A stretch of DNA of 64,000 nucleotides, taken from the NCBI GenBank assembly GCA_004366385.1, contig SIRU01000064.1:79557-143556 (forward strand), in the 5' to 3' direction. Below are positions 1 through 8,055 of the stretch, one piece after another (within the stretch, counting starts at the first letter, position 1; each line of letters opens with the position of its first letter). This DNA is from Actinomycetota bacterium (GTDB taxonomy: Bacteria; Actinomycetota; Thermoleophilia; Gaiellales; Gaiellaceae). The position numbers were made by a program, and so were the translations under genes. The notes under the pieces were generated by a model. The model had not been told where the DNA came from, ran no database searches, and was given only the letters and a program-made list of their open reading frames with translations.

Positions 1-403
1 CGGCCATGAGGCCCGGGTCGACGAAGGTCTCGCCGCTCGCGACCTTCTCGATCGCGCGCAGGAGGGTCTCGTGCGGCGTCTCCTTGAGGATGTAGCCGCG
101 CGCGCCGGACTCGAGCCCGCGCTGGAGGAGCGACTTCTCGCCGTACGCCGTGAAGATGAGAACGGCGGTGTCCGGGGCCTTCTCGAGCAGCACCTCGGTC
201 GCCTCGAGCCCGTCCATGTCGGGCATGCGGAGATCCATGATCACGACGTCCGGGCGGCGGCGCTCGGTGAGCGAGACCGCGGAGGCGCCGTCTGAGGCCT
301 CGCCGATGACGCGGATGCGCGGCGAGCGGGAGAGCGCGAGGCGGAGCCCTTCGCGAACGACCTCGTGGTCGTCGGCGATCAAGCAGGTGATCTCATCGGC
401 CAC
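1..403 (-). CDS. NarL/FixJ-type response regulator (C-terminus outside window)
   Basis: The visible 134 residues form a receiver domain. An acidic ADDHE patch lies near residue 11, the phosphoacceptor Asp sits in the VIMDLRMPDMDG motif near residue 55, and the conserved Lys is in YILKETP near residue 105. The effector domain is cut off by the window edge; this receiver type usually carries a LuxR/NarL helix-turn-helix, which is inferred. The GTG start at 403 is chosen because TAGAAT (416-411) lies seven bases upstream, as in a leaderless gene. Those bases begin with the TAG stop of the upstream radical SAM gene. The partner kinase is not visible. Confidence 0.85.
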   Translation of the reverse strand, partial: MADEITCLIADDHEVVREGLRLALSRSPRIRVIGEASDGASAVSLTERRRPDVVIMDLRMPDMDGLEATEVLLEKAPDTAVLIFTAYGEKSLLQRGLESGARGYILKETPHETLLRAIEKVASGETFVDPGLMA

Positions 404-413
404 GACTTCGATT

Positions 414-1340
414 CTACGAGGCGCCTCGGGCGGTTCCTTCCCAGACCGTGAGGACGAGCTGCTCCGGGCGGGGCGGTGCGACGCTCTCTCGTGCAGCTCG
501 CCTCCGCGGCGAGGCGATCGTTCGGGACGCCGAGCGGACGTGCTCGACGATCGGCTTCGTGACCGCGGCCGGGAGGTAGGCGCGCGTCGCGAACAGCGCC
601 TCGTAGCGCTCGACCTCCTCCGGCCAGTCCTCGGCGAGCGCCTCGAGGAAGTGCTCGCGCACCCCCGGCCGCAGGTGCACGACGCTCGCCCAGACGCCGC
701 GCGCGCCGGCCCCACGGGCCGCGCGCACGACCTCCTCGAGCTGCTCGGGCCGGTCGGAGAGGCCGGGGAGGATCGGCGCGATGCCGACGCCGACGTCGAT
801 CTCCGCGTCGGCGAGCCGGCGCACCGCCTCCAGCCGGCTCCGCGGCGGCGCGGTGCCGGGCTCGGTCGTGCGCCAGACGCGCTCGTCCAGGGTGGGGATC
901 GAGAGGTAGACGCCGACCTCCACTGCGCGCGAAGCCTCCTGGAGGACGTCGACGTCGCGGACGATCAGCGGCCCGCGCGTGACGATCGAGAACGGCGTTC
1001 CGGAGGCTGCGAGCTCGCCGATGCACGCCCGCGTCAGTCGGAAGCGGCCCTCGGCGGGCTGATACGGGTCGGTCGCAGTCCCGAGCGCGACCTCCTCGCG
1101 CTCCCACGAGAGCCGCGCGAGCTCGCGGCGCAGCACCTCGGCGACGTTCGTCTTCACGCGGATGGACTGCCCGTAGCGATCGTCCGATGGCCGGTCTGCC
1201 CGCCGCTCGAAGTGCCGGACGTAGCAGAACGTGCACCGGTGGACGCAGCCCATGTACGGGTTCAGCGACCAGCGGAACGGCATCCCGCGGACGGGGTTCA
1301 GCGCGGACCTGCAGGGCTCGAGCCGGTACTCGGCGCGCAC
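414..1340 (-). CDS. Radical SAM protein, Rv2578c/SplB-like
   Basis: This is a 308-residue radical SAM enzyme. The iron-sulfur motif CVHRCTFC (CX3CX2C) lies about 30 residues in, after NPVRGMPFRWSLNPYMG, which is typical of the Rv2578c family related to spore photoproduct lyase. Its substrate is unknown. The frame stays open upstream to 1397, but a LexA box (1354-1365) and a -10 (TATCCT, 1353-1348) lie inside that extension. The GTG at 1340, seven bases after the -10, is therefore preferred, with GTG 1346 as the alternative. SOS control suggests a DNA-damage role; the exact reaction is not predicted. Confidence 0.82.
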   Translation of the reverse strand: MRAEYRLEPCRSALNPVRGMPFRWSLNPYMGCVHRCTFCYVRHFERRADRPSDDRYGQSIRVKTNVAEVLRRELARLSWEREEVALGTATDPYQPAEGRFRLTRACIGELAASGTPFSIVTRGPLIVRDVDVLQEASRAVEVGVYLSIPTLDERVWRTTEPGTAPPRSRLEAVRRLADAEIDVGVGIAPILPGLSDRPEQLEEVVRAARGAGARGVWASVVHLRPGVREHFLEALAEDWPEEVERYEALFATRAYLPAAVTKPIVEHVRSASRTIASPRRRAARESVAPPRPEQLVLTVWEGTARGAS

Positions 1341-1353
1341 GTCCACCAGGATA

Positions 1354-1365
1354 GAACATACGTTC
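1354..1365. promoter_or_regulatory. LexA (SOS) box
   Basis: GAACATACGTTC matches the GAAC-N4-GTTC LexA box of Actinobacteria and Firmicutes; on the minus strand the flanks read TCGAAC-N4-GTTCTA. It abuts the -10 of the radical SAM gene (1353-1348), so bound LexA should block that promoter. It also lies 11 bases upstream of the -35-like TTGACT (1377-1382) of the divergent DUF4386-like gene. Confidence 0.82.
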
Positions 1366-1414
1366 GACGAGGCGGGTTGACTCGCCTCCGGTCGCACACG
1401 ATGATCGCCGCAGC

Positions 1415-2113
1415 TTGGGTGTCAGGTTGTCCACCGTCGGAGCCGTGTGCGCGATCCTGACGACCGCGAGCTTCGTCGCAGGAGCGGCCCTCGTCAGCAG
1501 ATCCGGGGTCGAAGCGCTGATTCCCGAGACCGGGAGCGAGGGTCTCGAGTGGATCGTCCTCGTGGACGACGCGAGCGGGGCGTTCTTCGCCGGTGGCTGG
1601 CTCATCGTCCTGACGACGCTCGTCGGGACGGTGGCGCTCGTCGGCTTCTACGACCTGCTGCGCGCCGCCGGCCCGGTTGTCGGCCTCGCGCTGGTTCTCG
1701 GCATCGTCGGTCTCGGCCTGGTGACGATCTCTCACCTGATCCCCCTCGCGCTGGCCTACGAGCTCGTGCCGGCGTACGCCACAGCCGACGAGACGATGCA
1801 GGGCTCTCTGGTCGTGACCTTCGAGACGCTTGCAATCCTGAGCCTGATCCTGAACTACACCGGGAACGCGCTCGGCTGGGGCGTCGCGATCCCGCTCTTC
1901 GCCGTGGCGATCCTCACGACGCGCGCGGCGCCGCGCTGGCTCGGCTGGCTCGGGATCTTCGTCGGCGCCGTGGCAGGCTGGCTCGGGCTGTTTGCACCCG
2001 CGTCCAGCGCGATCGGGGGCATCACCATCCTCGGCTTCCTCGCGTTCTTCGTCTTCATGGCGAGCATGGGCGTCGCGATTCTCCTCCGGCAACGGCGCGA
2101 GACGCCGGCCTGA
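1415..2113 (+). CDS. DUF4386-like integral membrane protein
   Basis: This 232-residue protein has about six hydrophobic helices, including segments near residues 5-27, 55-80, 85-110, 130-160 and 170-190, and a short Arg-rich C-terminus. Length and helix spacing resemble DUF4386 proteins, whose function is unknown. TTG 1415 is taken as start because TTGACT (1377-1382) and GATGAT (1400-1405), 17 bases apart, form a promoter just upstream; TTG 1424 is an alternative. It is divergent from the SOS-boxed radical SAM gene and might share LexA control. Confidence 0.65.
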   Translation: MGVRLSTVGAVCAILTTASFVAGAALVSRSGVEALIPETGSEGLEWIVLVDDASGAFFAGGWLIVLTTLVGTVALVGFYDLLRAAGPVVGLALVLGIVGLGLVTISHLIPLALAYELVPAYATADETMQGSLVVTFETLAILSLILNYTGNALGWGVAIPLFAVAILTTRAAPRWLGWLGIFVGAVAGWLGLFAPASSAIGGITILGFLAFFVFMASMGVAILLRQRRETPA

Positions 2114-2155
2114 GCGTGTCGCGAGTACCGCGTCTGCCGGGCTAGAGTCGCGCCC

Positions 2156-3091
2156 GTGGACGAGCTCGAGGGCGGGATCCGCCGCGTCACGCTGCCGCTG
2201 CCGACGCGGCCCGGGCACGTGCACGCGTACCTCCTTCCCGGCGAGGACGGGTGGATCGTCGTCGACTCAGGCGTCGGAACGCCCGATGCGAAGGAGAACT
2301 GGCGGCGCGAGCTCGAGCACGCGGGAGGGCCGGTCCAGGCCGTCTTCATCACCCACTTCCACCCCGACCACGTCGGAGCCGCGGCCGACCTGCACGAGCT
2401 GACCGGCGCACCCGTGCACCAGGGCGCGCTCGACTACGCGCAGTGCGAGCTCGTCTGGGGAAACCCGGCCTGGTCGGAGCGGCTGCTCGACTGGTTCGAG
2501 CTCCACGGCGCGCCGCACGACGTCACCGAGGAGCTCGTGGGGCAGAGCTCCCTGTATCGCCCGTTCATCCGCTACCAGCGCGACCCACTGCTCATGCGCG
2601 AGGGCGAGCGGCTCGACGGTTGGGAGCTCGTCGCCGCCGCCGGCCACGCCGACGGGCAGCAGTGCCTGCTGAAGAACGGCGTGTTGATCGCAGCCGACCA
2701 CCTCCTCGACCGCATCACGCCCACGGTCGGCCTGTGGCCCGCGAGCCGGCCGGATCCCCTCGGCGACTACCTCGCCGCGCTCGACCGGACGATCGAGCTC
2801 GATCCGCGGATCGCGTTCGCCGGCCACGGCGAGCCCGTCACCGACCCCGCCGGCCGGGCGCGGGCGCTGAAGGAGCACCACCGCCTCCGGCTCGAGGAGA
2901 CCGTCGCCGCGCTCGGGCCCGAGCCGCAGACCGGCTACGAGCTCTCGTTCCCGCTCTTCGGAGACGATCTCAAGCCCGCGAGCAGGCGTTTTGCGATCGC
3001 CGAGACGCTCTCGCATGCCGAGCGCCTCGTGCTCGAAGGGGCGGCCCGGAGGCAGGAGGACGACGGGATCGTCGCCTATACTGCGGCCTGA
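2156..3091 (+). CDS. Metallo-beta-lactamase-fold hydrolase
   Basis: This 311-residue protein has the zinc motif THFHPDH (HxHxDH) near residue 65. Further metal-binding positions appear as AGHADGQ near residue 163, AADHL near 180 and AGHGEP near 221. The C-terminal 80 residues are helical, as in the glyoxalase II/RNase Z-like group with a C-terminal winged-helix-like region. The substrate is not deducible. GTG 2156 sits seven bases after TAGAGT (2143-2148), a leaderless arrangement. The end of the gene carries the promoter of the next gene. Confidence 0.82.
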   Translation: MDELEGGIRRVTLPLPTRPGHVHAYLLPGEDGWIVVDSGVGTPDAKENWRRELEHAGGPVQAVFITHFHPDHVGAAADLHELTGAPVHQGALDYAQCELVWGNPAWSERLLDWFELHGAPHDVTEELVGQSSLYRPFIRYQRDPLLMREGERLDGWELVAAAGHADGQQCLLKNGVLIAADHLLDRITPTVGLWPASRPDPLGDYLAALDRTIELDPRIAFAGHGEPVTDPAGRARALKEHHRLRLEETVAALGPEPQTGYELSFPLFGDDLKPASRRFAIAETLSHAERLVLEGAARRQEDDGIVAYTAA

Positions 3092-3189
3092 TCGATGGTG
3101 GAAGACCACCCGCCTAGTACCGGCGCCCCCTGCGGGGCGCCTCTCGTCCTGACGAACGACCTCCGACGGCCCGCGGCGGCGGGGTCTCG
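3077..3189 (+). promoter_or_regulatory. Promoter and structured 5' leader of the CNNM/CBS gene
   Basis: TATACT (3077-3082), inside the end of the MBL gene, is a strong -10. Transcription from about 3090 would give a leader of roughly 100 bases. The leader holds two perfect hairpins: GGTGG/CCACC around AAGA (3097-3110), and an 8-bp stem GGCGCCCC/GGGGCGCC around CTGC (3122-3141). No U-tract follows, so a simple terminator is unlikely. I do not recognise a known riboswitch class. Confidence 0.5.
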
Positions 3190-4491
3190 ATGAGCACGTC
3201 ACTCCGCATCGTCGTCATCTTCCTGCTCGTCCTCGGGAACGCGATCTTCGTCGCAGCCGAGTACGCGCTCGTGACGGCTCGCCGGAGCCGCCTCACCGAG
3301 CGCGCGGCGAACGGCGGGCTCGGGGCGCGCACGGCGCTCCGGCTGATGGACGACCCGGTCCGCTTCATCTCGACGGTGCAGATCGGGATCACCGTCTCGG
3401 CGATCCTGCTCGGCGCGATCGGACAGCCGCTGCTCTCCGGTCTCATGAGCCCGACGCTCTCGACCACCGTCTCGTTCCTCATCGCGTTCGCGATCCTCAC
3501 GTACCTCTCCGTCGTGCTCGGCGAGCTTGTGCCGAAGGCGGTCGCGCTCCAGAAGGCGGAGCTCCTCGCGATCGCGCTGGCCGTCCCGCTCGACCTCCTG
3601 GCGCGCATCACGTACCCGCTCGTCTGGATCCTCCAGCGGTCGGCGAACGCCGTCCTCCGCGTCCTGCGGGTGAAGCCCGCGCCCGCGGGGATGATCGCCT
3701 ACACGCGCGAAGACATCCGCCACTCAGTCGCCGCCGCCGAGGACGTCGGCGAGCTTCAGCAGGCGGAGGAGGAGATGCTCTACAAGGTCTTCGACTTCGC
3801 GTCGAAGGAGGTGTCGGCGGTGATGGTGCCGCGGCCGGACGTGGTCGCGATCTCCGTGGACATGCCGCCCGAGGACGCCCTCGCGACCGTCGTCGACTCC
3901 CCCTTCACGCGCTACCCGGTGTACCGGGGGTCGCTCGACGACATCGTCGGCATCCTCCACGTCCGCGACCTGTTCGCGGCGATGCACGACCTCGGGATCG
4001 CGTCCGTGCGGCTCGAGTCGATCACGCGCCCCGCCTACGTCGTGCCCGAGACGAAGGATCTCGCCGCGCTGCTCGCCGATTTCCGGCGCGAGAAGCAGCA
4101 CATGGCGATCGTCGTCGACGAGTACGGCGACGTGGACGGCATCGTCACCCTCGAGGACGTCCTCGAGGAGATCGTCGGCGAGATCGAGGACGAGTTCGAC
4201 CTCCCGGACACCTCCGTCGAGCGCATCGACGAGCGTCGCATCCGGATCGACGGCACGTACACGATCGACGACTTCAACGAGGAGTTCGCGACGAACCTCG
4301 AGCAGGAGGACTTCCACACGGTCGCCGGTCTCGTGTTCGGCGAGCTCGGCCGGGCCGCGGAGGTCGGAGACTCCGTCACGGTCGACGGGCTCCAGCTCAC
4401 CGTGCTCGAGGTCGAGGGGTCGCGGATCCTCCGCCTCGAGGTCGAGTTCGGCATCGAGGCTGCGCAGACCGGCGAGCCCGAAGCCGCGTAG
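3190..4491 (+). CDS. CNNM/CBS-domain membrane protein (HlyC/CorC family)
   Basis: The 433-residue protein has three parts. An N-terminal CNNM membrane domain covers residues 1-170 and holds the typical GNAIFVAAEYALV start and the GELVPKAVAL motif. A pair of CBS domains follows at about 205-335, including MVPRPDVV and DEYGDVDGIVTLEDVLEEIVGEI. A CorC/HlyC C-terminal domain spans about 345-420. Family members are linked to magnesium or cobalt transport or efflux; the haemolysin label is historical. Its structured leader could mean ion-responsive control, which is inference. Confidence 0.88.
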   Translation: MSTSLRIVVIFLLVLGNAIFVAAEYALVTARRSRLTERAANGGLGARTALRLMDDPVRFISTVQIGITVSAILLGAIGQPLLSGLMSPTLSTTVSFLIAFAILTYLSVVLGELVPKAVALQKAELLAIALAVPLDLLARITYPLVWILQRSANAVLRVLRVKPAPAGMIAYTREDIRHSVAAAEDVGELQQAEEEMLYKVFDFASKEVSAVMVPRPDVVAISVDMPPEDALATVVDSPFTRYPVYRGSLDDIVGILHVRDLFAAMHDLGIASVRLESITRPAYVVPETKDLAALLADFRREKQHMAIVVDEYGDVDGIVTLEDVLEEIVGEIEDEFDLPDTSVERIDERRIRIDGTYTIDDFNEEFATNLEQEDFHTVAGLVFGELGRAAEVGDSVTVDGLQLTVLEVEGSRILRLEVEFGIEAAQTGEPEAA

Positions 4492-4500
4492 GACCGCGGC

Positions 4501-5769
4501 GTGAGCCGCCGCGACTCCCCGTTCGCGCACCGCGACTTCGCGCTCTACTTCTCGGCGCAGGTCGTCGAGGCGTTCGCGCTCACGATGGCGACGGTCGCCA
4601 TCGGCTGGCAGGTCTACTCGGTGCGCGAGAGCCCGCTCGACCTCGCGCTCGTCGCGCTGGCGGAGTTCCTGCCGCTGCCGCTCCTCGCGCTCCCTGCCGG
4701 GCACCTCGCCGACCGGCTCCCGCGCAGGCGGCTGTGGGTGTCGATGCTCGCGCTGAACACGCTCATCCTCGGCGCGCTGCTCGCGGTGACGGCGTCGGGC
4801 GCGGGCAGCGTGTGGCCGTTCTTCGCTCTCGCGTTCCTGCAGGGGACGGGGAGCGCGATCGGCGCGCCTGCCTCGCGCGCGCTCATGCCGTCGCTCGTCC
4901 CGCAGAGCCTGCTCGTGAAGGCGCTCGCGCAGCGCTCGATCGGGTTCCAGCTCACGGTCGTCGCGGGGCCGGCGGCGGGCGGGCTCCTGTTCGCGATCGA
5001 GGACGAGCTCGTCTACGCGGTCGGGATCGTGCTCTCGCTCGCGGCCGTGGCGTGCGCGCTCTTCGTGCGCAAGGGACGCGAGCCCGCCTCGGACGCGGCG
5101 GCGGAGCTCGGGGACGTGCTCGCAGGCGTGCGCTTGATCCGGCGGACGCGCGTGCTCTTCGGCGCGATCTCGCTCGACCTCTTCGCGGTGCTCCTCGGCG
5201 GGGCGGTCGCGCTGCTGCCGATTTTCGCGAAGGACATCCTCGACGTGGGGCCGACCGGGCTCGGGCTGCTGCGAGCCTCGACGCCCGCCGGAGCGTTCGT
5301 CGCGGCGCTCGTCCTCGCGCGCTTCCCGGTCCGGCGGCGTGCAGGCCCGACGCTCTTCCTCGTCGTCGCCGGGTTCGGCGCCTCGATCACCGTCTTCGGG
5401 CTCTCGCGCGAGATGTGGCTCTCGATGCTCGCGCTCGCCCTCTCCGGCGCGTTCGACCTCGTGAGCATGGTGCTGCGCTCGACGATCGTGCCGCTCGTGA
5501 CGCCGGACGAGCTGCGCGGGCGCGTGACCGCGGTCGAGATGGTGTTCATCTCGGCGTCGAACGAGCTCGGCGCGTTCGAGTCAGGGGTGATGGCTGCGCT
5601 GATCGGTGCGGTGCCGGCCGTCGTCCTGGGAGGGGCCGCGACGATCGTGATCGCTGCGGTGTGGTGGAAGCTCTTCCCGGAGCTCGGCCGCATGGACCGG
5701 ATCGACGAGCTACGCCCCGTCGCCGTCGGGGCTCGAGCCGGGCCGGACGATCCCGCACTCGTACGCTAG
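4501..5769 (+). CDS. MFS transporter, EntS-like
   Basis: This 422-residue protein has about twelve membrane helices. It begins with FAHRDFALYFSAQVVEAFA and has the motif A-like loop HLADRLPRRR near residue 75, as in MFS_3 drug/siderophore exporters of the EntS type. GTG 4501 lies six bases after TAGGAC (4489-4494), which starts with the TAG stop of the upstream gene, so either read-through or a stop-overlapping promoter could drive it. The 3' end overlaps the convergent response regulator by 60 bases. The cargo is unknown. Confidence 0.82.
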   Translation: MSRRDSPFAHRDFALYFSAQVVEAFALTMATVAIGWQVYSVRESPLDLALVALAEFLPLPLLALPAGHLADRLPRRRLWVSMLALNTLILGALLAVTASGAGSVWPFFALAFLQGTGSAIGAPASRALMPSLVPQSLLVKALAQRSIGFQLTVVAGPAAGGLLFAIEDELVYAVGIVLSLAAVACALFVRKGREPASDAAAELGDVLAGVRLIRRTRVLFGAISLDLFAVLLGGAVALLPIFAKDILDVGPTGLGLLRASTPAGAFVAALVLARFPVRRRAGPTLFLVVAGFGASITVFGLSREMWLSMLALALSGAFDLVSMVLRSTIVPLVTPDELRGRVTAVEMVFISASNELGAFESGVMAALIGAVPAVVLGGAATIVIAAVWWKLFPELGRMDRIDELRPVAVGARAGPDDPALVR

Positions 5770-6381
5770 AACCACCGCCTGGACGCGGTCGCGGAGGTCG
5801 AGCTTCCGCAGGATGTGCGCGACGTGCGTCTTCACCGTGTGCTCGCTGACGACGAGGTGCGCGGCGATCTCGGCGTTCGAGAGCCCGCGCGCCACCAGCC
5901 GGAGCACCTCGAGCTCGCGGGAGGTCAGCTCTGCGAGGCCGGGCGGAGGCTCGCGTCGTCGCGTCCCGGAGAAGCGCTCGATGAGCCGGCGCGTCACGGC
6001 CGGGGCGAAGAGCGAGCCGCCGTCGGCCACGATCCGGATGCCGGCGACGAGCTGCTCCTCGGGCGCGTCCTTCAGCAGGAAGCCGCTCGCACCGGCGCGA
6101 AGCGCCTCGAAGACGTACTCGTCCAGGTCGAAGGTCGTGAGCACGAGCACGCGCGGCGACTCCTCGTCGTCGACGATGCGGCGGGTCGCCTCGATCCCGT
6201 CCATGACGGGCATGCGGACGTCCATCAGGACGACGTCGGGTGCGACCTCCCTCGCGAGCGCGACCGCCTCCGACCCGTCGCCCGCCTCCCCGACGACCTC
6301 GATCGCAGGCTCCGCCTTCAGGATCATCCGGAAGCCGGCGCGGACGAGCGCCTGGTCGTCGGCTAGGAGGACGCGAATCAC
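5710..6381 (-). CDS. NarL/LuxR-family response regulator
   Basis: This 223-residue regulator has a receiver domain, with ADDQ near residue 8, phosphoacceptor Asp in VVLMDVRMPVMDG near residue 54 and Lys in GFLLKDAP. A C-terminal LuxR helix-turn-helix follows (LTSRELEVLRLVARGLSNAEIA, then VSEHTVKTHV). The GTG start overlaps the TGA of the kinase gene as GTGA, so the two are translationally coupled. The likely target is the palindrome at 7566-7595 between the kinase gene and the divergent membrane-protein gene. Confidence 0.93.
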   Translation of the reverse strand: MIRVLLADDQALVRAGFRMILKAEPAIEVVGEAGDGSEAVALAREVAPDVVLMDVRMPVMDGIEATRRIVDDEESPRVLVLTTFDLDEYVFEALRAGASGFLLKDAPEEQLVAGIRIVADGGSLFAPAVTRRLIERFSGTRRREPPPGLAELTSRELEVLRLVARGLSNAEIAAHLVVSEHTVKTHVAHILRKLDLRDRVQAVVLAYECGIVRPGSSPDGDGA

Positions 6382-7511
6382 CGCTCGCTCGCGTACGGGA
6401 GCCGCGCGCGCACGGCGTAGCCGCCCTCGGGCCGTGCGCCGGCCTCGACGTCGCCGCCGAAGACGGCCACGCGCTCGCGGATCCCCGTCAGGCCGTGGCC
6501 GCCCCCGCCCCCGCTGCCGTTGGCGCCTCCGACGCCGTCGTCGGAGACCTCGAGGTCGAGCTCGCCGTCTCCGTAGCGCACGGTGACCCGCGCCGTCGCG
6601 GGGCCGGCATGCCTGAGCGCGTTCGTGAGCGCCTCCTGCACGATCCGGTACGCGGAGAGGTCGACTCCCGGAGGCAGCTCGGCCGGCTCGCCCTCGACCG
6701 CGAGCTCGACCGGGAGGCCGGCGTCGCGCACCTGCGCGACGAGCTCGTCGAGGCGGGCCAGCGTCGGCTGAGGCGCCAGCGCGAGCTCGTCGTCGCTCTC
6801 CCGGAGCAGCCCCAGGAGCCTCCGCATCTCGCCGAGCGCCTGCGTCGCCGTGCGCTCGATCGCGTCGAGCGCCTGCCTCGTCTCGCCGGGCTCCTCGTCC
6901 AGGAGCTTCCGCCCCCCGCGCGCCTGGAGGACGATGACGCTGATCGCGTGCGCCACGACGTCGTGGAGCTCGCGGGCGATGCGCGTCCGCTCCTCGGCGA
7001 TGGCCGACTCCGCGGCGAGCTTCTCCTGCTCGAGCCGAGCCTCGCGCAGCCGTCGACGACGGATCGCGCGCCCCGCGAACCAGGGCGTGGCGAAGAGGAA
7101 CCCGAAGAAGAAGAGCGCGCCGGGATCGACGCCGCCCGGGTCGGAGACGAGAACGACGACGCCGGTGGCGACGGTGAGACCCGCTGCGACGACGGCCCGG
7201 CGACCGCTCGTGTGCGCCGCGACGGTGTATACGCCGACGAGCACGAAGAGCCCGATCCACTCGCCGCCGTGTGCCTCGGGCAGCCGGCCTTCCAGGAGCG
7301 CGAGGACGAGCATCGCGACCCCGACGGCGAGTGGGGCCCGGCTGCGGACCGCGTAGACCGCACCTGCGGCGACGGACAGGCCGGCGAGGAGCAGCCGCTG
7401 GCCGACCGTCAGTCCGCTCGCGGTCCAGAACTCCACCTGGGCGAGCGCCACGATTCCGGCGGCGAGCAGGACGTCGCCGTGCCGTCGGACGAGGTCTCGC
7501 GCAGCGGTCAC
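6378..7511 (-). CDS. DesK-type sensor histidine kinase
   Basis: The 377-residue protein has four to six membrane helices in residues 15-145. A HisKA_3 dimerisation domain follows with the phosphoacceptor His in RTRIARELHDVVAHAISV. The HATPase domain carries the N-box (EALTNALRHA) and glycine boxes (SDDGVGG, GHGLTGIRER), with a Gly-rich insert between them. The frame continues upstream to 7898, but GTG 7511 is preferred because TACCGT (7524-7519) lies seven bases upstream. The stimulus is unknown; membrane proximity suggests an envelope signal. Confidence 0.9.
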   Translation of the reverse strand: MTAARDLVRRHGDVLLAAGIVALAQVEFWTASGLTVGQRLLLAGLSVAAGAVYAVRSRAPLAVGVAMLVLALLEGRLPEAHGGEWIGLFVLVGVYTVAAHTSGRRAVVAAGLTVATGVVVLVSDPGGVDPGALFFFGFLFATPWFAGRAIRRRRLREARLEQEKLAAESAIAEERTRIARELHDVVAHAISVIVLQARGGRKLLDEEPGETRQALDAIERTATQALGEMRRLLGLLRESDDELALAPQPTLARLDELVAQVRDAGLPVELAVEGEPAELPPGVDLSAYRIVQEALTNALRHAGPATARVTVRYGDGELDLEVSDDGVGGANGSGGGGGHGLTGIRERVAVFGGDVEAGARPEGGYAVRARLPYASER

Positions 7512-7565
7512 GGCGCGCACGGTACTTCGCGGGCGGCCCGCTGTCATCGGTTCGGCGAGCGACCC

Positions 7566-7595
7566 CGAATCGCTCTCGAGAGCGAGGGCGATTCG
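7566..7595. promoter_or_regulatory. Nested palindrome, probable operator of the two-component system
   Basis: CGAATCGC (7566-7573) and GCGATTCG (7588-7595) form an 8-bp inverted repeat, and CGCTCTCGAGAGCG (7571-7584) is a 14-bp perfect palindrome nested in it. The centre (about 7580) is midway between the -10 of the kinase operon (7524-7519) and the -10 of the divergent gene (7632-7637), about 65-70 bases upstream of each expected transcript start. That position suits a NarL-type activator serving both promoters. Confidence 0.6.
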
Positions 7596-7665
7596 TCCGC
7601 TGCGGCGATGCGGCGTCGCGGCGGGGCGGCGTACGGTCGGAGCGTCATCGACCAGGAGGGCAGTG

Positions 7666-8055
7666 ATGAGCACGGAGATGGTGGCTGGGGGCGGTTGGAG
7701 CACGGCGGGCCGCGACGGCGTGACGATTGCGTCGCAGGTGCTGGCCGGGGTGCTCGGCATCGGGTACGTGGCCGCGGGGTTGGCGGGAGTCGTCCTCGGG
7801 GGGACGGGCGGCGGCACGGATCTCGCGATCTGGCTCGGGCTGCTCGTCGGGGGCGGGGCCCTCGTGCTCGTGGGCTCGTTCGCGCTCAGGCCGGGCACGC
7901 CCGGCGTCCTCGCGACCGCGATCGGGTCGGTCGCCGGCGCCCTCGCGCTGTTCTGGAGCGTTCTCGTGCCGGTGCTCGCAGTGGCGCTCGTCGTACTCAG
8001 CGTCCTTCGCGCCCGGCGGGCCGCCCGCGGAGCTCGAGGCGCGGCTCGTGCGTAG
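7666..8055 (+). CDS. Small integral membrane protein
   Basis: This 129-residue hydrophobic protein has three to four predicted helices, near residues 22-45, 50-70 and 78-115, and a basic Arg/Ala C-terminus. I do not recognise the family. AGGAGG (7654-7659) supports ATG 7666, with an upstream GTG at 7663 also possible, and TACGGT (7632-7637) is a likely -10. It is divergent from the kinase operon and flanks the shared palindrome, so it is a probable target of that two-component system. It overlaps the lipoprotein gene by eight bases. Confidence 0.7.
   Translation: MSTEMVAGGGWSTAGRDGVTIASQVLAGVLGIGYVAAGLAGVVLGGTGGGTDLAIWLGLLVGGGALVLVGSFALRPGTPGVLATAIGSVAGALALFWSVLVPVLAVALVVLSVLRARRAARGARGAARA

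Noticed and set aside
3122..3141. 8-bp GC hairpin as a terminator of the MBL gene
   Set aside because: No U-tract follows and a strong -10 lies upstream, so it belongs to the leader of the next gene.
5710..7260. A 516-residue fusion-like frame ending in the response regulator
   Set aside because: Its N-terminal two thirds are an Arg-rich shadow of the kinase; the regulator starts at GTG 6381.
7512..7898. 129-residue N-terminal extension of the histidine kinase
   Set aside because: It overlaps the divergent gene and the shared palindrome, has low-complexity sequence, and lies upstream of a good leaderless promoter.
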